8,720 nt of DNA from Bacteroidales bacterium (GTDB lineage Bacteria > Bacteroidota > Bacteroidia > Bacteroidales > WCHB1-69), in assembly GCA_012519525.1 (NCBI GenBank), contig JAAYQB010000054.1, positions 1-8,720 of the forward strand. Direction: 5' to 3'. This document shows, in pieces, positions 1 through 7,363 of this stretch. Numbering within the stretch: position 1 is the stretch's first letter; every line of letters begins with the position of its first letter. Below the pieces are notes generated by a model. The model was given only the letters and a program-made list of their open reading frames with translations. It was not told where the DNA came from and searched no databases. A program made the position numbers and the translations under genes.

Positions 1-290
1 TCACAACCGTATTGATTGGTAAACTGTTTTTGTAATATAGTAGTTCCTTTTGTTGTAATGAGTGTGTCAAAACCGTATTTTTCATATTTTTCACCTAAGC
101 ACACTCCGTCTTTTATTAGTGTGTTAGTGGCGTCAAGAACATTTAATTCTAATGTAACAATACTGTCGCAGTCGTTGTATCCTATTTTTTTCTGAATAAG
201 AGAAGTTATTCCTTCATTGACAGGGGTATAGTCAAAGCCATACGATTGATAACTACTGCCTTTACAAATAGTGTCTTTGATGAGATTATT
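1..290 (-). repeat. 55-residue tandem protein repeat (IC-G-Y-GFD module), second copy cut by window edge
   Basis: Two copies are visible at the left end of the C10 peptidase gene. The first has LIKDTICKG, then SYQSYGFD, then CDSIVTLELNV. The second has LIKDGVCLG, then KYEKYGFD, then GCD at the edge. The matching Asp residues are 727 and 782, a 55-residue period. Similar Cys-containing modules are commonly seen repeated near the C-termini of large secreted Bacteroidota proteins. Each copy has paired Cys residues (IC-G and DCDS/GCDS) that could form a disulfide; that is inference. The total copy number cannot be known from this window. Confidence 0.75.
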
Positions 291-2453
291 AACATAACAC
301 CCTTGTTCATAGGCTCCTATATCTATAAAGGTGTTTTTTATACGCCTCAAACCTGCCAAATCAATAGAAATAATGTAAGGTGCAATTGTATTTCCTCTGT
401 TAATGCATACGGAATTAGGTAAAAGGGTGTAATCATCGTTGTTAGGATCGGTAAAACGCACATAAGATAATGGGCTACTGCCATCGTTATTTTCTGATAA
501 ATTAATATTGGCTATTCCCTCGTATCCACCTTGTATCGCTGAATATGAAATATTTGTTAATACAGAAGGGTTATTTCCTATTTGATTGTTATAAGAGTTT
601 AATTTATTTCCCCACACAATAGAATTGACGGCATAACAAGTGTCGGCATTAAAAATGCCTCCACCATTTGAAGTAGCTATATTATTAACAATATTACAAT
701 TGGTTAAATTTGCTTTTCCAAAAGTCATAATTCCTCCGCCAAAAGTTCCTTTGTTGTTATAGATATTACAATTGATGAGTAGTGCATTGGATTTCGTATG
801 AATATATACACCTCCTCCACTAGAACTGTCGCTTGTATTATTTCTTATAATACAGTTAATCAGTTTTCCTCCACGCATATACACGCCGGCACCGGCACCT
901 TTTGTTCGTCCATTTTGAATAATTAAACCGTCGCAAGTTGTATTGCTGGTGTCGGAATTGCTAAATACAGCAAGAACTTGCTGTTTGTTTTGTCCGTCAA
1001 GTATGGTGTGATTAATGGTGAGATTGCGTAAGTTTACATCAAAATCGGAAGGTTCATTTCCCTCAAAGCCTCCATATACCATGGTGTTAGCAGCTATTTG
1101 AAAGGCTGTTTCATTGGCTGTGTCTCCGTAGAAAATTCCTTTTTTCACCCATATTTGTGTGGGATTTGCATAAGGTCTTTGTAGAGCAAAAGCTAAATTG
1201 TTGCTGGCATTATTCCACGAGGAACCGTCTTTTTTACCGACAGCAGTCGGTGCAATGTATACAATATCGTTGGAATCGGGAATAATTATGTCATTGGTAG
1301 GGTATATGTTTATTAAAGCAAAATGTGCATCCGGAAAAGAATAAGGTCCCGGATTTAAAGCCGATATTGAAAAATAACCGTCTAATGCACCCGTCCATCC
1401 CCAGTTTACATGAAAATAATTATTGTCGTCGTAGCCGTCAAGGACAAAAGCATGACCACCCACATCGCCACGTGCACTGTATATAAACGGACGTCCCGAA
1501 TCAATTTCATTTTTCAGTATATTTACCCATTCGGTAGAATCATAATATACGCGGCTTAAGCCGATAACATTGGGATAGCCAAAATATGTTTTCAGTGCAT
1601 ATTCGGCACTTGGAGCCCCTTTTGTATATTCCGATACGGTAGCAGAACTGGCATGCACTCCATAATTCACTTCAACTGCAACTCCACAATGAAACAGCAA
1701 TGTTGCCACTTCATTAATTTGTTTAGGAGTGTTTTGGTAATTTAGTTTAGAAGGCATAGAATCAAAGAGGTATGTGGTGTTTTCAAAATTAGCCGATAGC
1801 ACACCATGAGGGTTATTGGTATAAGAATGCGCCCCTAATCCTTTAGCAGGGGATTTCCAGTAATGCATCACTTGTCCCATAGCAACAGTTACACAGCCGG
1901 TTACACAACGTGCATTTAAACTGCTATCATAAGGACATAAAGTATTGTACGGACCGCCTTGTCCCCATTTGGCAGTAACCAAAGGATTGCCTGAACCCAT
2001 TGTGCCTTTCTGCAATACAATACTGCCGGCTATTAAATGATTCCAATTGTTTTTTAAATCTTGGTTGGCTTCGATATTATTTTCGATGATGTATGCTATT
2101 TCATTTTCATAATCTTCTAACCAAAGAACAGTAGCCGGAGAAATATTGTTTAAATCAAAAGTTGATTCGTTAGAATAAGCTAATATGGGTTGTATCCAAT
2201 CGTCGCCCGCAACGATAACGAAACCTTGATTTTTAATGTTAAATACATTGAAATATACAATTTGCGTGTTGTTTTTTTGTTTTCCTAAGGCTTGATATAC
2301 CAACTCAAAATCGGCTAAGTTTTTTTGAGAAGCAGCATATTTTGTGTTATAAAAGTTTTTGGCTATTTGTTTTGCTGTTGTTGTATCTATAGGATTTCCA
2401 ATAACTTGAATAGCTAATAATAGAGAAATAAGGGATAAAAATATTTTTTTCAT
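1..2453 (-). CDS. C10-family (streptopain-like) cysteine peptidase with beta-helix and C-terminal repeat modules; 3' end outside window
   Basis: Open frame without stops from ATG at 2453 leftward to the window edge: 817 codons plus 2 nt, C-terminus missing. Residues 1-20 form a signal peptide (MKKIFLSLISLLLA core), so the product is exported. Residues about 25-125 resemble the inhibitory pro-domain of the streptopain family, with a GFVIVAGDD segment. The peptidase domain runs about 160-390: catalytic Cys187 in VTGCVTVAMGQVMHYW, catalytic His334 in GGHAFVLDGYDD, and the following NWGW (350-353) typical of C10 enzymes. From about 397 (VYIAPTAVGKKDG) to 716 (DIGAYE) lies a right-handed beta-helix region with glycine-rich turns. 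After 720 come 55-residue IC-G-Y-GFD repeats. By family knowledge this is a secreted endopeptidase made as a zymogen. Signal peptide plus long modular C-terminus suggests a T9SS cargo, but the sorting domain would lie outside the window, so that is inference. It is divergent from the T9SS plug-like gene. Confidence 0.93.
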   Translation of the reverse strand, partial: MKKIFLSLISLLLAIQVIGNPIDTTTAKQIAKNFYNTKYAASQKNLADFELVYQALGKQKNNTQIVYFNVFNIKNQGFVIVAGDDWIQPILAYSNESTFDLNNISPATVLWLEDYENEIAYIIENNIEANQDLKNNWNHLIAGSIVLQKGTMGSGNPLVTAKWGQGGPYNTLCPYDSSLNARCVTGCVTVAMGQVMHYWKSPAKGLGAHSYTNNPHGVLSANFENTTYLFDSMPSKLNYQNTPKQINEVATLLFHCGVAVEVNYGVHASSATVSEYTKGAPSAEYALKTYFGYPNVIGLSRVYYDSTEWVNILKNEIDSGRPFIYSARGDVGGHAFVLDGYDDNNYFHVNWGWTGALDGYFSISALNPGPYSFPDAHFALINIYPTNDIIIPDSNDIVYIAPTAVGKKDGSSWNNASNNLAFALQRPYANPTQIWVKKGIFYGDTANETAFQIAANTMVYGGFEGNEPSDFDVNLRNLTINHTILDGQNKQQVLAVFSNSDTSNTTCDGLIIQNGRTKGAGAGVYMRGGKLINCIIRNNTSDSSSGGGVYIHTKSNALLINCNIYNNKGTFGGGIMTFGKANLTNCNIVNNIATSNGGGIFNADTCYAVNSIVWGNKLNSYNNQIGNNPSVLTNISYSAIQGGYEGIANINLSENNDGSSPLSYVRFTDPNNDDYTLLPNSVCINRGNTIAPYIISIDLAGLRRIKNTFIDIGAYEQGCYVNNLIKDTICKGSSYQSYGFDYTPVNEGITSLIQKKIGYNDCDSIVTLELNVLDATNTLIKDGVCLGEKYEKYGFDTLITTKGTTILQKQFTNQYGC
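654..893 (-). repeat. Glycine-ladder beta-helix coils inside the C10 peptidase gene
   Basis: Four Gly-rich turns of the form G-[AG]-G-[VI] recur at residues 521-524 (GAGVYM), 546-549 (GGGVYI), 572-575 (GGGIMT) and 597-600 (GGGIFN). Spacing is 25, 26 and 25 residues. Each is followed some 10-15 residues later by an N-C-x-[IV]-x-N-N type strand (LINCIIRNN, LINCNIYNN, LTNCNIVNN). This is the period of one coil of a parallel right-handed beta-helix, as in polymorphic outer-membrane-protein-like and choice-of-anchor-type regions. It probably acts as an extracellular stalk or binding module. Confidence 0.8.
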
Positions 2454-2496
2454 ACTTAATACAATTACATAAAATGTTAATAATATAAAACAAAAG

Positions 2497-2504
2497 CAAA
2501 AATA
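2497..2504 (-). promoter_or_regulatory. Bacteroidota -7 box for the C10 peptidase gene
   Basis: On the minus strand this reads TATTTTTG, matching the TAnnTTTG -7 consensus used by the Bacteroidota primary sigma factor. It leaves 43 nt before the ATG at 2453, a reasonable leader. No convincing -33 TTG element is seen at the usual spacing, and no strong Shine-Dalgarno precedes the ATG, which is normal for this phylum. Confidence 0.5.
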
Positions 2505-2551
2505 CTTAAAAAAACAATATTACATAGCTTTATTTTTATAATAAAAACAAA

Positions 2552-2559
2552 TACTTTTG
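2552..2559 (+). promoter_or_regulatory. Bacteroidota -7 box for the plug-like gene / tex cluster
   Basis: TACTTTTG matches the TAnnTTTG -7 consensus exactly, 24 nt before the ATG at 2584. It also decides the start of the downstream gene: an in-frame TTG at 2557 lies inside this box, upstream of the expected transcription start, so it could not be the start codon of transcripts made here. The -33 region is AT-rich but has no clear TTG. Confidence 0.6.
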
Positions 2560-2583
2560 CATAAAATTAAATCTTTTATAAAA

Positions 2584-3942
2584 ATGATACAAAAAAGAAT
2601 TAAAAAACAAGCATTCCTTATTGCTGTTTTTATAGTTTTTATTTTTACAATCCATCTTAAAATAAATTCACAAACAATTGATTATAGTAAATTTATATTT
2701 GATAATTATATTTACAATGAAGACATTGCTTCCGTAAAAATAGAGATAAGCGGTAATGATAAAAATGAAAATTTAAAAACAAGAGGAGCGGATAATCTTG
2801 CTTTTTTCCCACCTGTTATTGATTTATATTCGGAAAATCAGATAAAATTAACTTTCGATGATTTAAGCGGAGAAATCAAATATATGAAATACACCTTAGT
2901 TCATTGTACGCACGATTGGCAATTAACAAAGACATTGTATCCCAATGAATATTTAAGTCGTTTTCTTGAAGATGATGTGATTGATTATGTTTATTCTCGC
3001 AATACATCACAATCTTATGTGTCATTTACAGTGAAGATACCTAATGAAAACATAAAAATAGAGAAGTCGGGAAATTATCTTTTATGTGTATATGAAGATA
3101 ATGGAGGAAAAATAATCCCATTAATTACACGCCGTATAATGGTTGCGGAAAATTTGGTTACAATTATCCCTAATATTTTGCAATCAACCAATATATCGGA
3201 TAGATTTAGTCATCAAGAAATCAATTTTGAAATAGATTTTAACAACCAACGCTTTAATAATCCGTCAACTACAATTAGAGTGTTGCTTATGCAAAACGAG
3301 CGTTACGACAATGCCTTGCTAATAACAAAACCTTATATTAATCAAGGAAATAAATTGCTGTATAATGAAAGAGGAGCTATTAGTATGGAGGGTGGAAACG
3401 AATACCGTACCTTCAATATAAAAAGTTTGCGTACCGCCATGGAACATGTAGAAAAAATTGATTATCACTCAGATGGAGTACATGTCTATTTATATACCGA
3501 CGAAGATAAACATTACAAAGCATACGAAAACAATATTGATATTAATGGTTATTATTTTAACGAAACTATTGATTTTACGACAGTAGATGAAGCTGATTAT
3601 GCGTATGTTCATTTTCGATTAAAATACGATAAGCCTTTTAAAGGAGATATTTATGTTTTTGGAGAATTAACGAATTGGCAGTTAAAAAAAGAAGCTAAAC
3701 TATCCTATATGGAGTATGCTCGTACTTGGCAAACACAACTTTATCTAAAATCGGGCTATTATAATTATATTTATTTGTTTGTTCCGGAAGGAAGCAATGT
3801 GGCTTCTGCCGATTTAATAGAAGGTTCTCATTGGGAAACCGAAAATCGTTATACTTTCTATGTTTATTATCAAGCCGATAAATCATCTTATGATAGAATT
3901 ATCGGTTATAATTCAAAATATTCATTTCCTAAAAATAAGTAA
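2584..3942 (+). CDS. Type IX secretion system plug protein-like (DUF5103 family)
   Basis: 452 residues from ATG 2584. The frame opens earlier at a TTG (2557), but that codon sits inside the -7 promoter box. The N-terminus (MIQKRIKKQ, then a long hydrophobic stretch to about residue 25, then INSQ) is a signal peptide, giving a periplasmic or outer-membrane-associated protein. The family-typical segments are HCTHDW at 107-112, NEYLSRF shortly after, the YSRNTSQSYVSF stretch, and SGNYLL from 162. A C-terminal beta-sandwich-like part holds YVFGELTNWQL (about 357-367), reminiscent of E-set or carbohydrate-binding folds. By family knowledge, the DUF5103/T9SS plug protein closes the periplasmic side of the giant SprA (Sov) translocon when no cargo is passing. 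Family assignment is from remembered motifs, with no search. Its stop is 4 nt before tex, so the two are probably co-transcribed. The divergent neighbour is a plausible T9SS cargo. Confidence 0.85.
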   Translation: MIQKRIKKQAFLIAVFIVFIFTIHLKINSQTIDYSKFIFDNYIYNEDIASVKIEISGNDKNENLKTRGADNLAFFPPVIDLYSENQIKLTFDDLSGEIKYMKYTLVHCTHDWQLTKTLYPNEYLSRFLEDDVIDYVYSRNTSQSYVSFTVKIPNENIKIEKSGNYLLCVYEDNGGKIIPLITRRIMVAENLVTIIPNILQSTNISDRFSHQEINFEIDFNNQRFNNPSTTIRVLLMQNERYDNALLITKPYINQGNKLLYNERGAISMEGGNEYRTFNIKSLRTAMEHVEKIDYHSDGVHVYLYTDEDKHYKAYENNIDINGYYFNETIDFTTVDEADYAYVHFRLKYDKPFKGDIYVFGELTNWQLKKEAKLSYMEYARTWQTQLYLKSGYYNYIYLFVPEGSNVASADLIEGSHWETENRYTFYVYYQADKSSYDRIIGYNSKYSFPKNK

Positions 3943-3946
3943 TAGT

Positions 3947-6073
3947 ATGGATATTAATGTAAAAATTGCACAAGAACTCAATCTAAATGTTGATTTTATA
4001 TGTAATGTGATTGAACTTCTAAACGAAGGAGCTACGATTCCTTTTATTGCTCGTTACCGTAAAGAGGCAACAGGAAGCATGGACGAAGTGATGATACTTC
4101 GTGTAAAAGAACGGTTTAATCAATTAGTAGAGTTAAATAATCGAAAAATAACCGTATTGAATTCTATCGAAGAACAAGGAAAGCTCACCGATGAATTAAA
4201 GCGGAAAATTGAAAAAATAGAAACCATCTATGAGTTAGAAGACCTGTATTTACCTTATAGACCTAAGCGAAAAACAAGAGCAAGTGTTGCAAAAGAAAAA
4301 GGATTAGAGCCTTTGGCAAATCGCTTATACAGCCAAGAAAAAGGCAATGTGCATGAGTGGGCAAAACATTATATTGATAAAGATAAAGGTGTTGAAAATG
4401 AAGATGAAGCCTTGCAAGGAGCATGTGATATTTTAGCCGAATTTGTGGTAGAACACGAAATAACACGGTCGAAAATACGAAAATTATTCCTGCAAAAGGG
4501 AATGATAAGTTCGAAAGTAATCAAAGGGAAAGAATTAGAAGGAAATAAATATGAAATCTATTTTGACAACAATGAGTTGTTGCGTAAAATTTCTTCTCAT
4601 CGTTTTTTAGCGATGTTACGAGGAGAAACCGAAGGATATTTACGTGTGAAAGTGGAGCCGAACGAAGACGACGCATTGGATTTGTTATATGATTTACATA
4701 TTAAAACAAACAATGAATCAGCTTCTTATGTTGCCGATGCTATTGATGACGGCTACAAACGTTTACTGCAACCTCAAATGGAAACGGAAATGCGACAAGA
4801 AGCAAAAATACGTGCCGACGATGAAGCAATTCGAGTGTTTGCTGAGAACTTACGTCAGCTTTTATTGGCTCCGCCTTTGGGCGAAAAAGTCATTATGGCT
4901 TTAGACCCCGGATTTCGTACAGGTTGTAAAGTAGTTGTAATAGATAAATATGGAAAATTACTCGATAATACCACCATTTTTCCTCATCCGCCTCAGGTCG
5001 AAGTTTTTGAAGCAAATAAAACATTACGCGAATTAGCCGTTAAATACAAAGTCGAAGCGATAGCGATTGGCAATGGAACGGCAAGCAGAGAGACGGAAAA
5101 TTTTGTGCGTCATGTCAATTTTGAAACCAAACCGCTTATCGTTGTGGTCAATGAAAATGGAGCTTCTGTTTATTCTGCTTCCGACATAGCACGCGAAGAG
5201 TTTCCTAATCACGATGTAACTGTAAGAGGAGCTGTCTCTATAGGACGTCGCCTAATGGACCCGCTGGCAGAACTTATAAAAATAGACCCTAAATCAATAG
5301 GAGTTGGACAATATCAGCACGATGTAAATCAAAAAAAGCTGCAAGAAAGTTTAGCGTATACGGTTGAAAGCTGTGTAAACACAGTAGGAGTGGAGGTCAA
5401 CACGGCAAGCAAGCAATTATTATCTTTTGTGTCGGGAATAGGTCCTGTATTAGCCGAAAATATTATTAATTATCGAATAGAAAACAAGGGATTTAGCTCT
5501 AAAGCCGAATTGAAAAAAGTAAAGCGTTTTGGTGATAAAGCCTTTGAACAAGCTGCCGGCTTTATTCGTATTCGTGATGCTAAAAATCCTCTTGACAGAA
5601 GTGCAGTACATCCCGAAAGTTATGAAGTTGTCGAAAGAATGGCTGCCACATTGAATTGCAGTATTGAAGATTTGATAGCGAAAGAGGATTTGCGTAAACA
5701 AATAAATATCAAGGACTTTATTACCGATAAGTTTGGTATTCCCACTTTGACCGATATTATGAAAGAATTAGCTAAGCCGGGGCGAGATCCGCGTCAAGAA
5801 TTTAATCTTTTTGAATTTGATAAAACAATTAATGATATTTCGGATTTAAAATCCGGAATGGTACTTCCCGGTGTGGTTGTCAATATTGCTGCTTTTGGTT
5901 GTTTTGTTGATATTGGAGTGCATCAAGATGGATTAGTGCATATTAGCCAAATGTCGAAAAAATATATAAAAAATCCGAACGAGGTAGTAAAATTAAACCA
6001 AAAAGTAATGGTTAAAGTCTTGGATGTGGATATGCAGCGAAAACGTATTAATCTGAGTATGAATGTTGATTAA
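3947..6073 (+). CDS. tex: Tex-family RNA-binding transcription accessory protein
   Basis: 708 residues from ATG 3947. An in-frame upstream ATG at 3860 would overlap the preceding gene by over 80 nt and adds a non-family leader, so 3947 is preferred. The order is that of Tex/YhgF: an N-terminal helical domain with the early motif GATIPFIARYRKEATGSMDE, a YqgF-like RNase H fold beginning MALDPGFRTG at 317, a helix-hairpin-helix segment around SGIGPVLAENI (496-506), and a C-terminal S1 RNA-binding domain from about 636 (GMVLPGVVVNIAAFGCFVDIG, residues from 637) to the end. The length is close to the family norm and all domains are present. Tex proteins bind nucleic acid in the cytoplasm and influence transcription and expression of stress or virulence genes in several bacteria; the mechanism is incompletely understood. 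The 4-nt gap after the plug-like gene suggests translational coupling. A small TonB-domain gene follows. Confidence 0.95.
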   Translation: MDINVKIAQELNLNVDFICNVIELLNEGATIPFIARYRKEATGSMDEVMILRVKERFNQLVELNNRKITVLNSIEEQGKLTDELKRKIEKIETIYELEDLYLPYRPKRKTRASVAKEKGLEPLANRLYSQEKGNVHEWAKHYIDKDKGVENEDEALQGACDILAEFVVEHEITRSKIRKLFLQKGMISSKVIKGKELEGNKYEIYFDNNELLRKISSHRFLAMLRGETEGYLRVKVEPNEDDALDLLYDLHIKTNNESASYVADAIDDGYKRLLQPQMETEMRQEAKIRADDEAIRVFAENLRQLLLAPPLGEKVIMALDPGFRTGCKVVVIDKYGKLLDNTTIFPHPPQVEVFEANKTLRELAVKYKVEAIAIGNGTASRETENFVRHVNFETKPLIVVVNENGASVYSASDIAREEFPNHDVTVRGAVSIGRRLMDPLAELIKIDPKSIGVGQYQHDVNQKKLQESLAYTVESCVNTVGVEVNTASKQLLSFVSGIGPVLAENIINYRIENKGFSSKAELKKVKRFGDKAFEQAAGFIRIRDAKNPLDRSAVHPESYEVVERMAATLNCSIEDLIAKEDLRKQINIKDFITDKFGIPTLTDIMKELAKPGRDPRQEFNLFEFDKTINDISDLKSGMVLPGVVVNIAAFGCFVDIGVHQDGLVHISQMSKKYIKNPNEVVKLNQKVMVKVLDVDMQRKRINLSMNVD

Positions 6074-6085
6074 AGCATACGGAAG

Positions 6086-6126
6086 ATGAAAGAAAAATCA
6101 AATAAAAAAGAAAAAAGTTTTTGCAA
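6086..6126 (+). other. Likely original N-terminus of the TonB-domain gene, now out of frame
   Basis: An ATG at 6086, 12 nt after the tex stop and preceded by GGAAG, opens MKEKSNKKEKSF. It then runs into the other frame of the TonB-like gene and stops soon after, within about 40 codons (TAG near 6203). A single added base in the A6 run (6111-6116), the neighbouring A6 run (6104-6109) or the T5 run (6118-6122) would join it to LQMPEYPGG and give a continuous protein. This looks like an indel or sequencing error in homopolymers. A translational frameshift is possible, but the A-run is not in the canonical slippery register for the 6086 frame. Confidence 0.45.
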
Positions 6127-6528
6127 ATGCCGGAGTATCCCGGAGGGAAAAAAGCATTGCGAACATTTATCAATACTCATTTACGCTATCCTGCCGATGC
6201 TTTAGCCGCCGGTATAGAAGGGGTTGTTACTGTAGCTTATGAAGTAAACGATAGCGGTGTAGTCGAATCGGCTAAAGTTATCAAAAGTTTATCACCCTCT
6301 TGCAACGAAGAAGCCTTACGATTAGTTTATATGCTGAAATATGGAAGTGCTTACAATCATGGCGTTAGAGTGAAATCCAATCATAGAATAAATATATATT
6401 TCCGATTACCAAAAAGTCAAAGTGTAAATTTGCAAATATCTTATACTGAATCGGAAAGTAAAAAAGAAGAAATCCAATCTTCCGAAACAAAACAGGAATA
6501 TACCTACACGATATCAGTGAAAAATTAA
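6127..6528 (+). CDS. Small protein with a free-standing TonB C-terminal-like domain; N-terminus uncertain
   Basis: 133 residues from ATG 6127; a TTG at 6121 is an alternative start, and an in-frame stop at 6103 blocks anything longer. The residues match the TonB C-terminal pattern: MPEYPGGKKAL at the start, LRYPADAL, GIEGVVTVAYEVNDSG, SCNEEALRLVYMLK, then a final strand ending INIYFRLP (about residue 95). About 35 polar residues rich in Ser, Glu and Lys follow. TonB domains contact TonB-dependent outer-membrane receptors in the periplasm. Here, however, no signal peptide, membrane anchor or proline-rich linker is visible, even allowing for the likely frame-shifted MKEKSNKKEK leader at 6086. 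Its location and partner are therefore unclear and it may not energise transport. It lies 53 nt downstream of tex and is probably in the same transcript. Its stop overlaps that of rsmA on the opposite strand. Confidence 0.72.
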   Translation: MPEYPGGKKALRTFINTHLRYPADALAAGIEGVVTVAYEVNDSGVVESAKVIKSLSPSCNEEALRLVYMLKYGSAYNHGVRVKSNHRINIYFRLPKSQSVNLQISYTESESKKEEIQSSETKQEYTYTISVKN

Positions 6529-7304
6529 TGCTTGATTAATTCTTTCGTTATCATTATAAATTCTTCTACCGATAATTGTTCCGGACGTTTATTGAAAATA
6601 GGATGTTTGGTAAAATTCTCATTAAACATCAATGTTTTTAGTGAGTTACGTAAAGTTTTTCTTCGTTGATTGAAAGCGGTTTTCACAACAAGTTTAAAGT
6701 TTTGTTCATCGCAAGAAAGCGATTGACAACTGTTTCTTCTCAATCGAATAACGCCCGATTTCACTTTAGGTGGCGGATTAAAAACGTGTTCATCAACGGT
6801 AAATAAATATTCTATATCGTAAAAAGCTTGTAACAACACACTCAGAATACCATAATCTTTTTTACCCGGCTGGGAAGCAATTCGCATAGCGACTTCTTTT
6901 TGAAACATGCCTACTACTTCCTGAATTTGATTTTTGTACTCTAAAACTTTGAATAATATCTGATTGGAAATATTGTAAGGGAAATTTCCTATAAGCGCAA
7001 ACGGTTCTTTCGTAAGTGTTGATAAATCGACTTTCAAAAAATCCATAGCATAGAGTTGTCCTTTTATTTGGGGAAATTGATGGTGTAAATACCGAATGGA
7101 TTCTTCATCTAATTCAATGAAAAACAAATTTTTATCAGGTAATTTCAATAAATATTGAGTTAATACGCCCATTCCCGGACCTATTTCTACAATGGTTTGA
7201 TGGGATGAAGTAAGACTATCAACTATTCGTTGTGCTATATTTTGGTCGGTTAAAAAATGCTGCCCTAATCTTTTTTTTGCTCTTACTTCATGCTTATAAG
7301 CCAT
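6525..7304 (-). CDS. rsmA: 16S rRNA (adenine1518-N6/adenine1519-N6)-dimethyltransferase RsmA/KsgA
   Basis: 259 residues, about the usual length for the family. It dimethylates two adjacent adenines in the 3'-terminal helix-45 loop of 16S rRNA, using S-adenosylmethionine, during late small-subunit assembly in the cytoplasm. The diagnostic N-terminus is VRAKKRLGQHFLTD (residues 7-20). The SAM-binding loop is VEIGPGMG (39-46), the acidic ribose-contacting residue is E64 (IELD), and D88 sits in the MDFL segment. The catalytic motif IV is NFPYN (107-111), followed by FNPPPKV (175-181) and FNQRRKTLRNSL in the C-terminal helical lobe. ATG 7304 is preferred because it leaves a normal short N-terminus and a -7 box stands 17 nt upstream. 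The gene converges on the TonB-like gene and the two share TTAA at their stops, so neither has its own terminator spacer there. Confidence 0.97.
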   Translation of the reverse strand: MAYKHEVRAKKRLGQHFLTDQNIAQRIVDSLTSSHQTIVEIGPGMGVLTQYLLKLPDKNLFFIELDEESIRYLHHQFPQIKGQLYAMDFLKVDLSTLTKEPFALIGNFPYNISNQILFKVLEYKNQIQEVVGMFQKEVAMRIASQPGKKDYGILSVLLQAFYDIEYLFTVDEHVFNPPPKVKSGVIRLRRNSCQSLSCDEQNFKLVVKTAFNQRRKTLRNSLKTLMFNENFTKHPIFNKRPEQLSVEEFIMITKELIKH

Positions 7305-7321
7305 ATCTTTGTATTTTTATG

Positions 7322-7329
7322 CAAAAGTA
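7322..7329 (-). promoter_or_regulatory. Bacteroidota -7 box for rsmA
   Basis: The minus strand reads TACTTTTG, an exact TAnnTTTG match and identical to the box before the plug-like gene. It lies 17 nt before the rsmA ATG and downstream of the tRNA terminator, so rsmA appears to have its own promoter with a very short leader. No clear -33 TTG is seen. Confidence 0.55.
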
Positions 7330-7363
7330 ATTAATATTTTATTGCTTATTCCGAATTATTAAT

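Noticed and set aside
2557..2583. TTG start for the plug-like protein
   Set aside because: The TTG is part of the TACTTTTG promoter box, so it would lie upstream of the transcription start. The ATG at 2584 gives a normal signal peptide.
3860..3946. Longer N-terminus for Tex from an ATG at 3860
   Set aside because: It lies inside the plug-like gene in another frame, and the added residues are not Tex-like. The ATG at 3947 sits 4 nt after the previous stop and fits the family start.
3695..5701. Minus-strand open frames at 3695-3886, 4263-4466 and 5450-5701, and a plus-strand one at 4689-4904
   Set aside because: All are short, lie inside strongly supported genes in other frames, and show no recognisable domain or initiation context.
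6110..6122. Programmed -1 frameshift site (AAAAAAG at 6111-6117) joining MKEKSNKKEK to the TonB domain
   Set aside because: The heptamer is not in the A_AAA_AAG register for the 6086 frame (codons read GAA AAA AGT), and I see no obvious downstream stem-loop. A plain indel in the homopolymer is simpler, though not excluded.
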